Positions 1-12,395 of a stretch of 64,000 nt of DNA are shown in pieces. Every line of letters begins with the position of its first letter. The first letter of the stretch is position 1. The stretch covers positions 558,001 to 622,000 of the forward strand of contig BLAL01000047.1 of NCBI GenBank assembly GCA_015698045.1, written 5' to 3'. Source of the DNA: Rhizophagus clarus (taxonomy: Eukaryota > Glomeromycota > Glomeromycetes > Glomerales > Glomeraceae). The notes under the pieces were generated by a model, which ran no database searches, was not told where the DNA came from, and saw only the letters and a program-made list of their open reading frames with translations. The translations under genes and the position numbers were made by a program.

Positions 1-2662
1 CTTTTACTAAAAATGACAACACCAACAATCTGTATATACAGTATATACAGTATATATCAACATGTGATCGAATTGTTTTAAATATATTATCGGGAACTAG
101 AACCGGTTTGCGGGTTCCAACCATTTTTCCGATGATTCGGTCGTTTAAAGCGGGTGCAATGCAACCGGACCGGGTACTACAAACCAGTTTGATAGTGCTA
201 GCACGAAATTATAATCACATGATATCGGTAAATAGCTTAGCCACTTCTTCTATTAACCTAATGTATTTAAGGTAAATAAATGGTCATAACTAAAGCAAAA
301 TAAAAAATCAATAAAATGCAAGATAAAAAAATGATGGAAATAAATAACCCAATAATGTTCGAGGTATATTCAAACTCGGCCGAGTGTAAAAAATGACCCG
401 AACTCGTCTTGACCCGATTATAGTCTGACTCGGCCATCGAATTGTATTTAATTACAGGTTACCAGGTCAAAGCAAAGGTATAACCCAGTTCATGCGGGTT
501 ACGGGTCATCAAGTCGTGATACCTCAACCCATACGGGTCGGGTTAATTACCCGAATCTAACCCGAAGCAATTAGCATGTATTACAAATTGCGGATAATGA
601 ACGTTCTTCCTATACTGTATTTACATTCATTCTTAACCAAAAAAAGATGTATTTAAAAAATTAGTTACTATATTACAATCAATATTGAAAAATATATATA
701 TAATTTTCATCATAACAATAATAAAAGTTGAATTTCATTACTAAAAAGTTTTTAAAGCTGCTTCCTGCTAAACTCCCTTGCCTTATAAGTATTATTTTTT
801 TTTTTTTTCATTTCACAAATTTCACTATTATTGCACAAAAAACATTCATAAATAAAAACATGTGATTATCTCAATGTAAGATCACGGATTTCTAAAAAAA
901 AAAAACGCCCAAGTTTGGAATAAAATAGGAAGACAATTAATTACCGAAAAGACTAATGCAAAACGAAAGAAATCAACAATAAACAATAGTGTAACGAAAC
1001 ATACGTTACATACATGATCCGCTTGTTCGGGTCACTCGGGTGACGTACAATAATTCGTAACCACAACTCCTGCATTGTTATGTTGATCATTGCCAATTCG
1101 ACTACTACGACGAAATCTATAAGAGTTAAAAACGACACACAAAATCATAAAATCTTCCTTGAGATTCTAAGTAAACCTATAGAGAAGATAAAAAGTACAT
1201 ACTGTACCATGCATCAGTTGCATCATGAAGTCACTGTAATTATATTAGGAATTTGTTGAGCCTATTTTTATACAGGATTTACATATGCAACAAACAATTT
1301 GTGATTTATATAAGGAAATATCATTCCATTTATGGAATCAATTACGATAAAGAAAAGGATATGATTTTTTTAAAATATTCGCAATTAGGATATTTTCGTT
1401 CATAATGTAACGATTCACTTTAATAAATCTGAAACATATTGAAAGTATTGTTATCATTGTATTTGTTACACTTCAAATCAATTGGCAAAAAAAAAAAATT
1501 AAAAAGAAGTTCATTAGAAGACGTCGAATAAAAAATGAAATGATTTTAAATGGTTGCAGTGTAATGTAAAGTTATTGACTATCAAACGATGTTAACCCGG
1601 TAAAGAAATTTGATTTAACCAAAATAAAAATAAAATAACGCAGTATACGTTTTATATTTATTTTATCGTACGTATTGTCTTTCATATATTTATTTATTTA
1701 TTTATATTTATTTATTATTTGAAATATAATATTGAATATAATATAATATGAAAAAAATTTTTTTTTTTTTTTACCCCTTAAAAATGTTGAGAAAGTAAAT
1801 AAGAAATTTCCTTTCCTCCTTTTTTCTTTTTGAACTTCCGAAAAGAAACCAAAATGAACTTAATCAAGATTAAATGGTGACCTGTTGTATATTCTGTAAA
1901 TGAATGAAGAAATTTTTTTCTTTTTACCCCTTAAAAATGTTGAAAAAGTAAATAGGAAATTTCCTTTCCTCCTTTTTTCTTTTTGAACTTTCGGAAAGGA
2001 ACCAAATAAATTTAATCAAGATTAAATGATGAACTGTCGTATATTCTGTAAATTATATGAAAGTTATATAATCAATGAAACAAATATAAACATATTAAAC
2101 ATGTTATTGGAAAAAAAAAAATATAAAACTATGTTGAAACAAAATTTAGGTATTCGGGTCAAACAATACAAAAATGTATGTGATTGTCAATATTCATTGA
2201 TAAAGAATTAATATTAATATATTTATAATATTCATTTATATTATTTACAGTATATAGTGAAATTTACAATACATTATGAATATTATTTACTTATCAGCCA
2301 ATCTCATCAATTCTAATTATCATACTAAAAAATATATTAACGTTTTATTTATTTAACATTAACAACAAACTTTGTGAAACTGTGAAACGCCATGGATCTA
2401 AAGGATCTTATAGATGATTCAGTTTACTAATTATAAATTAATTATAAATTAATATATAACTATATATATTTTTTTTTTTAACGCGTATTTTTAGTAATAA
2501 CTAAATATAAATATTTTTATATATGTAAATATTCGTTGATGCCTAATAAAGTAGGGATCTAAAGATCTATCATATAAAATAAGAATCTGTTTGGTCAAAA
2601 AATGAAAACAACAGTTCATTTGTTTTTCTAAAAAAAAAAATAATTTTTTTTTTTTAAAAATC
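1..2662. other. AT-rich spacer with two CGGGT-rich islands and a duplicated block
   Basis: No supportable gene is seen. About 81-200 and 361-560 are GC-richer islands dense in CGGGT/ACCCG and ACTCG words in both orientations, which look like decayed repeat DNA. The remainder is A/T runs and short chance frames. Confidence 0.5.
1771..2053. repeat. Imperfect tandem duplication, about 131 bp per unit
   Basis: Two direct copies, about 1,771-1,902 and 1,924-2,053, share the order TTACCCCTTAAAAATGTTGA, a TTTCCTTTCCTCC pyrimidine run, AATCAAGATTAAATG and TATATTCTGTAAA. They differ by scattered substitutions. Neither copy carries a convincing frame. Confidence 0.8.
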
Positions 2663-3176
2663 ATGGGAAACGACAATAGCAGAAATATCGAAGATCTTGA
2701 ATCAAGACTAAATAAAAAATTCTCTACTAATCCCTTTCAATCCGACGTTTTCGAAGAATTGTCCTATGAGATCGCCAGACAACGAAAAATTATAAAAATG
2801 CCATGGATACCTTATAAAAATTTTAAAGACGTAAGATACATAAACAAAGATGGTTATATAAATTATTCTGCCAGGTTGAAAAGCAAACCTAAAAGAATCA
2901 AAGATATAAAAATTGTTTTAAAAGAGCTAATTAATTCGGAAGACATGACACAAGATGAGTTAAAGCTAGTAATTATATTTTTTAATTTTTTTTTTTTCAT
3001 TTTTTTTTTGGAGGGCTTTTTTTACCATTGTATTAATTTAATTCTATACATAGACCGCAGCTGAATTCGAATACAGCGACGAAAAAAATTTAACCGAAAT
3101 TCTAGGAGTTTCTCAGAATCCGCTTACGCTTAATTACGTTATAGTTGTTGACTTTTTATTTTCTGGAAATCTGTGA
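2663..3176 (+). CDS. Short kinase-N-lobe-like protein (142 aa), likely pseudokinase fragment
   Basis: Two exons, 2,663-2,968 and 3,054-3,176, are joined across an 85-bp intron (GTAATT...ATAG) in phase 0, giving 142 residues. The protein aligns by eye with the N-lobe of the kinases after 37.7 kb. WIPYKNFKDVRYI (48-60) matches their WIPYSNLENIKYL. The glycine loop is reduced to KDGYINYSA (62-70). IKIVLKEL (82-89) keeps a lysine, K87, at the beta-3 position, and ILGVSQNPLTLNYVIVVDF matches RCYGLTQNPSNGNYMLVM. The intron falls where the array genes have their first intron, just before the segment leading to the QNP motif. The frame then stops, so there is no catalytic loop, DFG or APE. The N-terminal 45 residues show no Cys knuckle. 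It could be a functional regulatory fragment or a decayed gene; the clean frame over two exons argues mildly for expression. Confidence 0.55.
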
Positions 3177-5347
3177 AGTTGAATACCATGCACTTGTAGA
3201 CTCGCCTTAATTTTTTTTTCAATTTTTTCTTCGTTCCTTTTTTTCTTTATTTCCTTTCCATGATAAAAAAATATTTTTCTTATGATTGTAAAGACTTCAG
3301 ACTAAAATTTTTAGAATAATAATATTTTATAATTTATTTATTATTGTGAACTGTCCGCTTATATTACAAAAATTGATTAAAATTTTAAGATTTTATTTAT
3401 GATAAATGACCAAAATTCATTTTTCATATGTATATGAAATTCTTTAAGCGTTCTATGTAATATAAGTAATAAAAAATATAAGATATATAAATTTATGTTT
3501 GCAAAATTATGTTGCCATTTTCAAAATGGCCTGTTTATTTGTGATTGTATTATATTCGAATGACAATATTCGCCGGGTTTCGTCCATTTTCATTCGGTTT
3601 TCTTCCGGATTTTTATTTTCTTTTTTTGACAATTCATCCAGGTTTCGTCCATTTTTCATCCGGTTTTTATTATTTGGTTCAAACTTCAAATACAACTGTC
3701 TACACCATTTTGAGAACGGCGATAAATTTTCCGTGCATTCGGTAACACTTTTAAAATAAGACGGATAATTCTGAAATTATAACCCCCTAAGCGTAACAAA
3801 TTTTTCTTTTCTTTCAATGAGTTGTTTGTTATTGGAAAGACGTGAATTATACTGTATATTCTGATGTATGTTATGAGACGATTATGACAAATATTTATTT
3901 CTTTATACTTTTTCAAATCTTGACGCTTTGTATCAAATAACAATGGCCAGTAGTTTATTATTCGTGTACCGGAAATAAAAGTAACCAATAATAAACACAA
4001 TATTTATGATTGGATGCCGCGTCAATGGGCAATTCCGATCAACAGGGGAAGGTCGGATGCCCAGATATCGGGATGATCTGCAACCGCTATATAAATCGCA
4101 TATAATAACTTCTTTTTTGGGGTAAAGTGGACCGTCCTATTTATATTGGCTGTTATCATTTAATAGTGAATGAAAGTACACCTTAATTATCTGTTCATCG
4201 CAAAAACTATCCATACAATAAACAATGAACGAGATGAACAACAACAAAAAAAAAACTAAAAAATTGAATAGAATGAAAAAGGACATTTCCTGTACATCGA
4301 AGAAAAGAAAAATGATGATGAAATCCATAACAAATACATTAAGTACAATAATACAGTAAAAAAAAAAAAAAAAAATGATAAGAACGTATAAAAATAATAA
4401 TAAATTTGAGTTCATTCTCTCTCTTAGTATTTTATCCAAATATATATATATATATATGTATTGTAAGTATTGTAAGAAATTTACTTTATTCACTGTTGTT
4501 TATAAATTATAATTTATTACTATATCTCTTAATTTTAACCGAATAAATTACTTTCTTAAAGTTTATATTTACTGTGAAACGGAAGGTATTTTTCAATTGA
4601 CTTTTTTTGGTAAAACAATCATTAGCGAAATTTCGAAATTTCCAAAAAAACAAAAATTTATAACACACGAGTATCAATCAAAGATATAAGTGGTAAGTAA
4701 ATTATTTTTGTATTTCTTGTATACATATTCTTAATTCTTTTTCTTATTTTCAGTATTCCATATTGAATAACGATTTTCCATAATTGGATATCTCTGTGCT
4801 ATGCACATGTATGTTATACCAATATATAGTAAGGCATAAATATAATTTTAAACAATATAAATATAGTATCTAATTAGGACAGAATGGATAATTTGTATTT
4901 GGTTGAGTAATATAATTCTCATATATAAGGTAACATTATCGGAATTATTTAGGTCATTTAACGTGAAACAATTTAACAAACTCATAGAAACTTTCGTTTT
5001 CATTTTTTTTTAGTTTTTTTATGAACAAACATTATAAAAATTCGAGAAAATTACTCGGATATCGCCATTTATAATTCTGTACACATGCAATTGATCAAAT
5101 AGAAAAAATAAATCATCGACAGGAAATGGCACAAATCAAAATTAAAATATCTGGTTGGATAGGATGAAGATAAACAAACAGTTCGGAAATCATCAAAAAA
5201 AAAGAAACAAAAGGAATTAATTCACCTAATAAGGAATACAATCATTTAAACACTGCATCAAGTTGATATTATTCTTGGTATTTAAATACTCATATATATA
5301 CTCTTTTAATACAAATTTAACGAAAGATCGATACCAAAAAAAATAAA
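3177..5347. other. AT-rich spacer
   Basis: No gene is seen. Two imperfect copies of a GGTTTCGTCCATTTT...CGGTTTT block lie near 3,573-3,602 and 3,638-3,668. A small GC-richer patch at about 4,010-4,100 and a TA dinucleotide run near 4,441-4,458 are the only other visible structure. Confidence 0.4.
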
Positions 5348-6767
5348 ATGAATTCTTTAACCGTTCTTTATAAAAGATTTCATAGATTCAACGAAAATTT
5401 AGGCCGTTTGGAAAAATCTTTTTTTTATACGTATATAATAAATGTGTTATCATATTCTTTTTTATTCATCAGTTTTTTAATTTCCACGGGAAAATTTAGA
5501 TATAATTTTTTGTATATTATATTATTATTTTTTCCTATAATCTCTGGAATTGTGATGGTAAATAAGATTTTAATATTGTTAATAACAATATACAGTACAT
5601 TATAATATACTTTATATTTCTAAGCTTTATTCTTTATTATTTATAGTTTCACAATAAATCTATAATTCACGGATTAGTGTTTCTTGTTATTCATTCATTT
5701 CCATTGATTGCAGGTATATTCTATTTTTGCACACAAAGTAATGTTTGTAGAGACCGAGTGGATGCTTGTATATTGGGAGGTTCAGCAGACATAACTGCGA
5801 CTCTTTTACTTTCTTTTGTAATTTTATTTCAACTTTTACATACGCTTTGTTTATATTTGTTATGGAAAAAAGGGTAAATGTTAACGTCTATTTTAATTAT
5901 ATAAGATTAATAACAATTTTTACAATTTCTACTTACATTATTTAGAACTTGGCCTATGGTACATGAATTCAAATTAACCAAAAATGACGAAATAAAAAGT
6001 AATTAATTTTATTTATCGTAATTCATGTACTGTACATAAGAAAAAAAAGTACTTAAATTTTGTTTACCTTAGAAATGTATTTGGTATACGAATTCCAACT
6101 TGCAATATTTCATGCAAAATATTTAATGGTTGGATTATGGATAGTTTTCTATACGATAATATTATGGGTTGGAGACTTAACATCTGGAGAAATGGAAAGA
6201 CCCATTGATTATTATGTAACATTACCATTCAATCTATTATTCTTTATTTACTCAATTTTTATGATTAAAGGTGTAAGTATAATTAAATTTCGTCCAATAA
6301 AATTATACTGTATACTCGATAATGCTAAATTTATGATATTTTAGGTCAGAGAAGAGAAACCATATATGCTTTATATCGTATATTTTGGAAATTTATTTCA
6401 AAGTTTATTATTATTTTATAATACCAATAATTATTGTTTTCAATATATGAATTATGATCCATCATTACATAGTTGTTTTAAATATGAATTTTTCTTTAAT
6501 GTCATCTTTTTTTTAGGTAAATAATAATTATTAATTATTAATTTTGATAATTTAAAAATACAATAATTAATTTAATTTATATTTATTGTGTATGAAGGAT
6601 GTTTAGGTTTGATCACTTTGACTTTATCAACGTGGAATACGATTAGATGTCATAAAAATTTTGGAAGAAATCTTGGATTTCTATAGTAAGTAAATGACAT
6701 AACTATTATTATTGAATTTATATTCACATAATTATATTTTTTTTTCTTTAGTAACGTACGCTACTGA
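5348..6767 (+). CDS. Polytopic membrane protein, 7-8 TM, unrecognised (321 aa)
   Basis: Seven exons read through in frame: 5,348-5,557, 5,647-5,873, 5,946-5,998, 6,073-6,272, 6,345-6,516, 6,598-6,685 and 6,752-6,767. All have GT donors and AG acceptors; the final donor is GTAAGT and the last exon adds only a few residues before TGA. The product is almost wholly hydrophobic segments, at about residues 25-46, 53-70, 76-97, 120-142, 181-197, 214-229, 236-255 and 279-299. Three cysteines (98, 104, 111) lie in the loop after the third segment, and LHTLCLYLLWKK closes the fourth. The 7-8 segment layout and long charged loop at about 145-170 would fit a receptor-like protein such as a fungal 7-TM GPCR, but no diagnostic motif is present. 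I do not recognise the family. The start is the first ATG in the hydrophobic frame, preceded by an A-rich leader. Confidence 0.6.
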
Positions 6768-7272
6768 GCCCAAACGTTTATTATTTTTTTAAGAGAGCGA
6801 TTTTTTTTTAATCCAACATAAGTACATAACATAGGAAGCATATTCTTTTCACATTGCCGTTATTCCCAAATGTGACGATTCGGGTGTGTCGTAACATTGA
6901 CATGTTAAATCTTTCAAATGGACGACCACAATTTTAGTTCGATTTCAAATGTAAAATTAATAAAATTTTTATAAATAAAAGGTCCTCCGCTGTGCTTCGG
7001 ACAATTTAATAACTAACTTTCACAAAACCAATCCGCGTCACGCTATTAATTGCGCAAGTAAAACTTTTTTTTTATTAATATCGTACTATTAATAATATTA
7101 AATAAATTCTATAATGTTTGATCCGAAAAAATAAAAATAAAAAATAAATATATGTTTACAACCTTATATTGATATATATCGATTTATAACATCAAAAAAA
7201 AAAAAAACTATCCCAAATTTCCCTACCCTAATACACCAAAGAAATCTATTCTATTCTTTTTTTTTTTTTTAA
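6768..7272. other. Spacer between convergent genes
   Basis: This is the 3' flank of the plus-strand membrane gene and of the minus-strand transporter. It is AT-rich and holds no frame or RNA gene I can support. Confidence 0.5.
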
Positions 7273-9700
7273 TTAATTAGAACCCGAATCAAAAAAATTT
7301 TTTCCATGCGCCAAACCGATAAAATCATAAATAATAACACTACTAATTAATATTATACTAACACTAGCAGCAGAATAAGATACTATCATACTAAATTTTT
7401 TACTTGTACCAGGAAAAGCTTTAAAAGGTTTAACATAATTAAATAAACTATAAAATTCTTCATCATCAGTACTAACACTTCTAGGTGTTGAAGGATGTGA
7501 AGGAATATAAGTTTTATCAGCTTCATTACTTTCATATAATTCACCAGGTGAAAAAACATTATTATTATTATTAATAATATTATTATTATTAACATCATCA
7601 TCATTATTATTATTACTACTTAAACTATCATTCTTTTTCACATTCTTTTTTAATATAATATCAGGTAATTCATCTATTGGTACCGCATCAGCTGACATGT
7701 TACGATATACTTTTGCTCGTTTTAATTTTTCCAATTGAGGATTTTCTAATTTTTGTTTTTCAAGTTTTTGTAAATGTCTTTCTAAATGTTTTTGAAATGC
7801 TGATTTTTCCTTTTCTTCCTCTGGTGAATTATTAGAAGATAAAGGTGGTGGTGGTGGTGGTAAAGAAATTATAGGTTCACGAGCAAAATAATCTTTTTCT
7901 TTATTTTTCTTATCATCAATATTTTTATTTTCTTCATTTGATTCGTTCATTGAAGAAGCAGCTTCTTTCGCTAATTCTAATGTTTGTAAAATTTTCGCTT
8001 TCTTTTGACTTTGATGAAATAAACAAAATGGTATTAAGAAATTTGCCGTACTAATAAATAATAAACTTGTCCAATTCGTAAAAGTATTTAACCAAAATCC
8101 TGTTTGAAACGGTAAAGCTATGCACCATGGTATGACCAACGAAATAAACGTTGCCATAGCTGATGTTAATCGAAGGCAAGAGAAAAATTTAGTTCGTTAA
8201 AATAATAAAGTCAAAAGGAAATCAAATGATTCAATCAAATGTTTCGATCAAACGAAAAATCAAACGGTTTCAATCAAACGAAAAGAAAAACATCCTCGTT
8301 ACTTACGATAATTACATACTTCGGATCTAATCAAATTGTATCGAAATACTATCGTATCAACTGGTATACTTGCAAGTAAACCACAAAAAGGGAATAATAA
8401 AGTAGCTATATCAGTGAATACATTATGTATTTTAGACTTTCTTATTTCAGATATTAAATTTGAAGCAAGATCATAATGAAATGCCATTGCTCCAAATAAT
8501 CCTATAAGAATATATGCTAATGATGTTATTCCTACTGACATCCAAACAACTTTTCTTATTGATACATCTTGATTCTAATGAGAATGTGAAATATAGATTG
8601 GGTTAAGCTAAATAAATTATGATATTACAAATATATATATATATGTATATATACGCACCAAGTCATTTACCATACTTGGAACAGTTATTATAAAAGCGTA
8701 ATTAAATAATACAGTTCCCACCAATAAACTCTGATCATTACCGATTACTGGAATTCTGTCCGGATTTAATCCATTCATAATACAAGCTATTATCCATGTA
8801 ATAATAACAAATATTAGTGAAATAAATGATAATATTTGTATTTTAACATTTTCTCCTAAATTACAAATTGCCATTGGTATTACGAGAACAAAAGTGATCT
8901 GAGATCAATAAAAAGAGTATCAGTATTTACAAAAATATTAAAGAATGTAAAACGTAAACTTTGTAAAATTTTACCATGAAACCGCCCGTAACAAACATTA
9001 ATCTATTCCCAAAAGGACTAATAAAATCATTTAAATTTTGTACACAAATCCATCCTTTATCGGGATATAACCCTATTCCACATGTACTTCCAAAGAATCT
9101 TACTAATATAGCATCAAATGCTTGTGATGTTAATGCTATCGTTGCGATTATCATTGATTCAATTGATAAAAATAATATAAAATATGAAATCATTCTAATT
9201 ATTCTGTTATCAATTAATATACTAAATAAACTTATATACTCTATTTTTTTCTACAAATCAAAATTGAATTAAAAATTAATTTAATTAAATTATTATTTTA
9301 TGTTTTAAAAAATTTCAAACCTCAAATTTTTCATTGCCCGGTATCGAACTTAATGCTTCTACAAGTAATAAGGCTGATGAACATGCTAACATCAGCGCCA
9401 CGCCAAACATTATTAATGGTCTATATAAGTTATAGTAACATTATATACTGTAATTTTCTTAAAAAATAAATTTAAAAATTAAGATGATTGTTATCTTACG
9501 TTATCAATCCTGCCGATTCAAATAATATTGGGACTATAAAAGAAACATAATTTACATTTTACCGCGCGAAAATGACATGACAACGAACTTTCTCGTATGA
9601 AATCATGTGACTTACTCGTAACTAATCCCGGCCCTATCATTTCTGATACTAAAAGTGATATCGCTCCTATGAAAGTAATTTTACTTTGCCCACAAATCAT
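7273..9700 (-). CDS. Amino acid transporter, AAAP/AVT (SLC36/38-like) family, 629 aa
   Basis: Seven minus-strand exons: 9,700-9,616, 9,533-9,500, 9,420-9,321, 9,250-8,975, 8,898-8,659, 8,574-8,307 and 8,159-7,273. All junctions are GT-AG and the frame is continuous for 629 residues. The first membrane helix holds EMIGPGLVTIPILFESAGL, the typical opening of Aa_trans-family carriers. The helix with LLVGTVLFNYAFIITVPSMV and the segment LLFPFCGLLASIPVDTIVFRYN are also characteristic. I count eleven hydrophobic segments, as in this family. Members move neutral or other amino acids with protons at the plasma membrane or vacuole; the substrate here cannot be read. About 200 hydrophilic residues (about 388-590) are inserted between segments 10 and 11, with a Pro6 run, Lys/Glu-rich helix, poly-Asn and Ser/Thr-Pro sites. 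This is longer than I would expect and probably a regulatory cytosolic loop. Confidence 0.85.
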
Positions 9701-10867
9701 TGTATTTATATATATTCCTGTCTTAGAACTTTAGTATTTTAAAATTATTTGAATATATTCGCATTTGAATCCTACTGATAGTTGGATTTTTTTGGTCAAT
9801 CCAATTTGATTTGCGAGATGACGCAATATAAATGCCAGAAGTGAATTTTTTTTTTTAAAAAAAAAAAAAAGCCGAGAATAAACCAAAGAAAAATGAAAAA
9901 AAAGACCCATCTTTTTTAAAAAAAATTTAATAGCTTTTTTTAACCACTAAAAATGATTGTACTCATAAGAAGAAAAACCAAAAATACACAATCCCTATAT
10001 CTCGTTAATCAAACATGCTTCGATTGCTTCGCCTTTCCACTTTAATATCTCCGTATTTTTTTTTTATATATCTATACAAACAAAATATAAATATACATGA
10101 ATTTTTATGTGGCTATGGTTTTTTTTTTCATCGAGATGAGGCTTTAATCTTTCAATCAAATAATATGAATTTACATAAATTCTACTATATATTTTATGGC
10201 TTATACTTCCGTTGAAGAACAAAAAGGCTCGTGAATGTGTGGCTTAGATACTGCGGTTTCACCAAATGACCAAAAGTTCAACCAAAATTATTTTAGATTT
10301 CCAGATTTTCTTATTTCCATTACCAGATCGATCATTTTTAAAATCACAAATATAAATTTCTTGTATTTCATCTTGTTAATAATTTCCTTTTAATTTAATT
10401 TATTTTTTTAATTAAAATAATTTATTACTGAATTGAGGATAGACTAAACAACATACATTATAGATTGTTCTAATATAAATCTTGGATAAGTTATTTGTTC
10501 GGCAATTTTTAGAACAAATTTAAAATTAATTAATCTCATTAATACGCAAAGTATTAAATGTATTACAAATCATTTAAAGGGAGGGCAAACAGCAAATGAA
10601 TTCCACGCTGGTCACATGACCTGATGGAAATCCTTTTGCAAAGCTAGTTACACAATAAAAATTAACTTTCGTGATTAAAGAAATAAGAACCCATAAAAAG
10701 AACATGTCCTGTTCAAGAATATCCACAATGATGCACACATGAAGCAAACACTAAAAGCATTAATTGAAAGCATAACTGAAAACGTAAGTTGCGACCTAAT
10801 AAAACTTTTAATAATAATTCACGAACAGTAAACCAAGAATGTTACGCTACATCATATTGAATATTGC
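9701..10867. other. Upstream region of the transporter, AT-rich spacer
   Basis: This should contain the transporter promoter (minus strand). No gene is supported; the only frames are short, AT-driven and unlike known proteins. Confidence 0.4.
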
Positions 10868-11378
10868 GATCTTTGATATTGGACACCTGGAAATAAATTC
10901 ATTGATAATTAAATACAAAAACTGACAAATGCTTGCATCAAGTAATATAGTTGAATGGATCACCATATAATAATTTATACAAAATATCAAAAAGAGGATT
11001 TTCCGAAATTTATACAGCAAGCGGGTTGGACTGATGGCAAATATAAAAAATGGAATTCTAAAGAACAACAATTAAAAAGATTTCGGGATTCATAAAGTAA
11101 TGCTTAAAAGATTAGAAAATGTTGGAAGTGCAAATTTGAACTTTGAAGAGATCTGTAATCAAAGTAATCAAAGTAAGTTAATAATTGGCTAATGACCATG
11201 TATCGTCTCATAAGATCCATCCAATGAAATTAGCTTACATACAATGGATTACTTTTACAAACAACTACTTACTAATTCATGCACCTTTCGACTATTCGTG
11301 CAATTCAGATTTACATTTTAGAAATACTCTATTGTTATCATTATTATTGGTGCAGAAAACTTCTTTATATGGAATCTG
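10868..11378 (+). pseudogene. Relic of a TKL-like kinase of the downstream array family
   Basis: DNA that follows the array genes point by point but with stops and frameshifts. GGACACCTGGAAATAA (about 10,881) matches the WTSGNDN segment. ATAGTTGAATGGATCACCAT (about 10,948) matches VEWIPYSN. AAATTTATACAGCAAGC and GGAATTCTAAAGAACAACAA match the EIYTADW...EWDSKKQQ segment. A stop and one-base shift follow near 11,093, then KRLENVGSAN is readable. After an intron-like gap come a QNPSNGNYM counterpart (about 11,212) and RDLHFRNTLL (about 11,309), the remains of HRDLHSGNILF. It cannot encode a kinase. It lies about 27 kb from the array, so it is an old dispersed copy or part of an earlier, wider array. 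Confidence 0.8.
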
Positions 11379-12323
11379 AAGTCATTGAAATTATACTACT
11401 AAAATAGATAAAATTAATAATATTTAGTGCATATTATCAAAATATAACAAAAAGAATTGTTTCGATCAAAAACAAATTGTATACAAGAGATGTTCATATC
11501 CAACCTGAATAAAGAAATACATTAAAAGGTATAAATTTTGATTTGTCTATAAAATTGCTTGGTAAAAAAAAATAATTATTATGGTCTCTTGGCCTTAAGA
11601 CAACGGTCGAAGAAATTTTATATAATCCGCCGCATCTACCCTTTTTAAACATTTTTGCAACAAAACATAACGTAATCTCTCATAAAATATATCGTAACTT
11701 GCTCCAAAAAAATCAATGATCAACAGGATTGTCCATTTTACACAGATAGCACAAGAAAAAAGTTTATTATTAAATCGGTGGCAACACGTTATACGTTAAT
11801 ATTATATTTCCCCAAATACGGTGTTAAATCATAATTCAACTATTCTTGGCTTGTATTACTAATTATTAATAGTTTATAATAAATATTTAAAAAGGTATTT
11901 TTGCAAAAGTTCTTTTTCATAATAATATGGTTGTTGTATTCATGTAAACCTGCTTTTTTAAGTGTGTGTTGTTTGACAAACGGGATTTCTTTTAAACTTT
12001 ACTGACTCCTCATGATTTTTTTTCCGATTTTTTTTTTATATTTAAAAACTATGACCTCCGGTGAAAAAAAAAAATTTTTTTTTCCTTTGTTTTTTTTTGC
12101 AAATTTTTGTTTTATTCTTTTCACTTTTTCTCAAGCATATAATATTATATTAATATTTTTTCGTTAAAATTTTATTATAGGTAAAAAATTTATTATTTTT
12201 ATTTTAACTTGACTTTTTACTTCTTTATAATACATAAAATTTTTATTTTTTTAATGCTAGTATATGTACGAGAGAACTAAAAATTAAAAAATAATAACTT
12301 TATAGTTTGTGTAGCATATTCTT
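11379..12323. other. AT-rich spacer upstream of the tRNA
   Basis: There is no further recognisable kinase sequence and no gene. Homopolymer A/T tracts dominate after about 11,990. Confidence 0.4.
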
Positions 12324-12395
12324 GGCTCAATGGTCTAGTAGTATGATTCTCCGTTCGGGTCGGAGAGGTCCCGGGTTCAATTCCCGGTTGAGCCC
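12324..12395 (+). tRNA. tRNA-Pro (anticodon CGG)
   Basis: A complete 72-nt cloverleaf. The acceptor arm GGCTCAA (12,324-12,330) pairs with TTGAGCC (12,388-12,394), with discriminator C. The D arm contains TGGTCTAGTAGTATGA (box A). The anticodon stem CTCCG/CGGAG holds the loop TTCGGGT, giving anticodon CGG. The T arm CCGGG/CCCGG carries the TTCAATT loop (box B GGTTCAATTCC). No intron is present. It matches the general eukaryotic tRNA-Pro pattern and reads CCG codons. Confidence 0.96.

Noticed and set aside
4137..4493. 118-codon minus-strand frame of hydrophobic residues
   Set aside because: It arises from A/T homopolymers and a TA repeat; the composition is low complexity.
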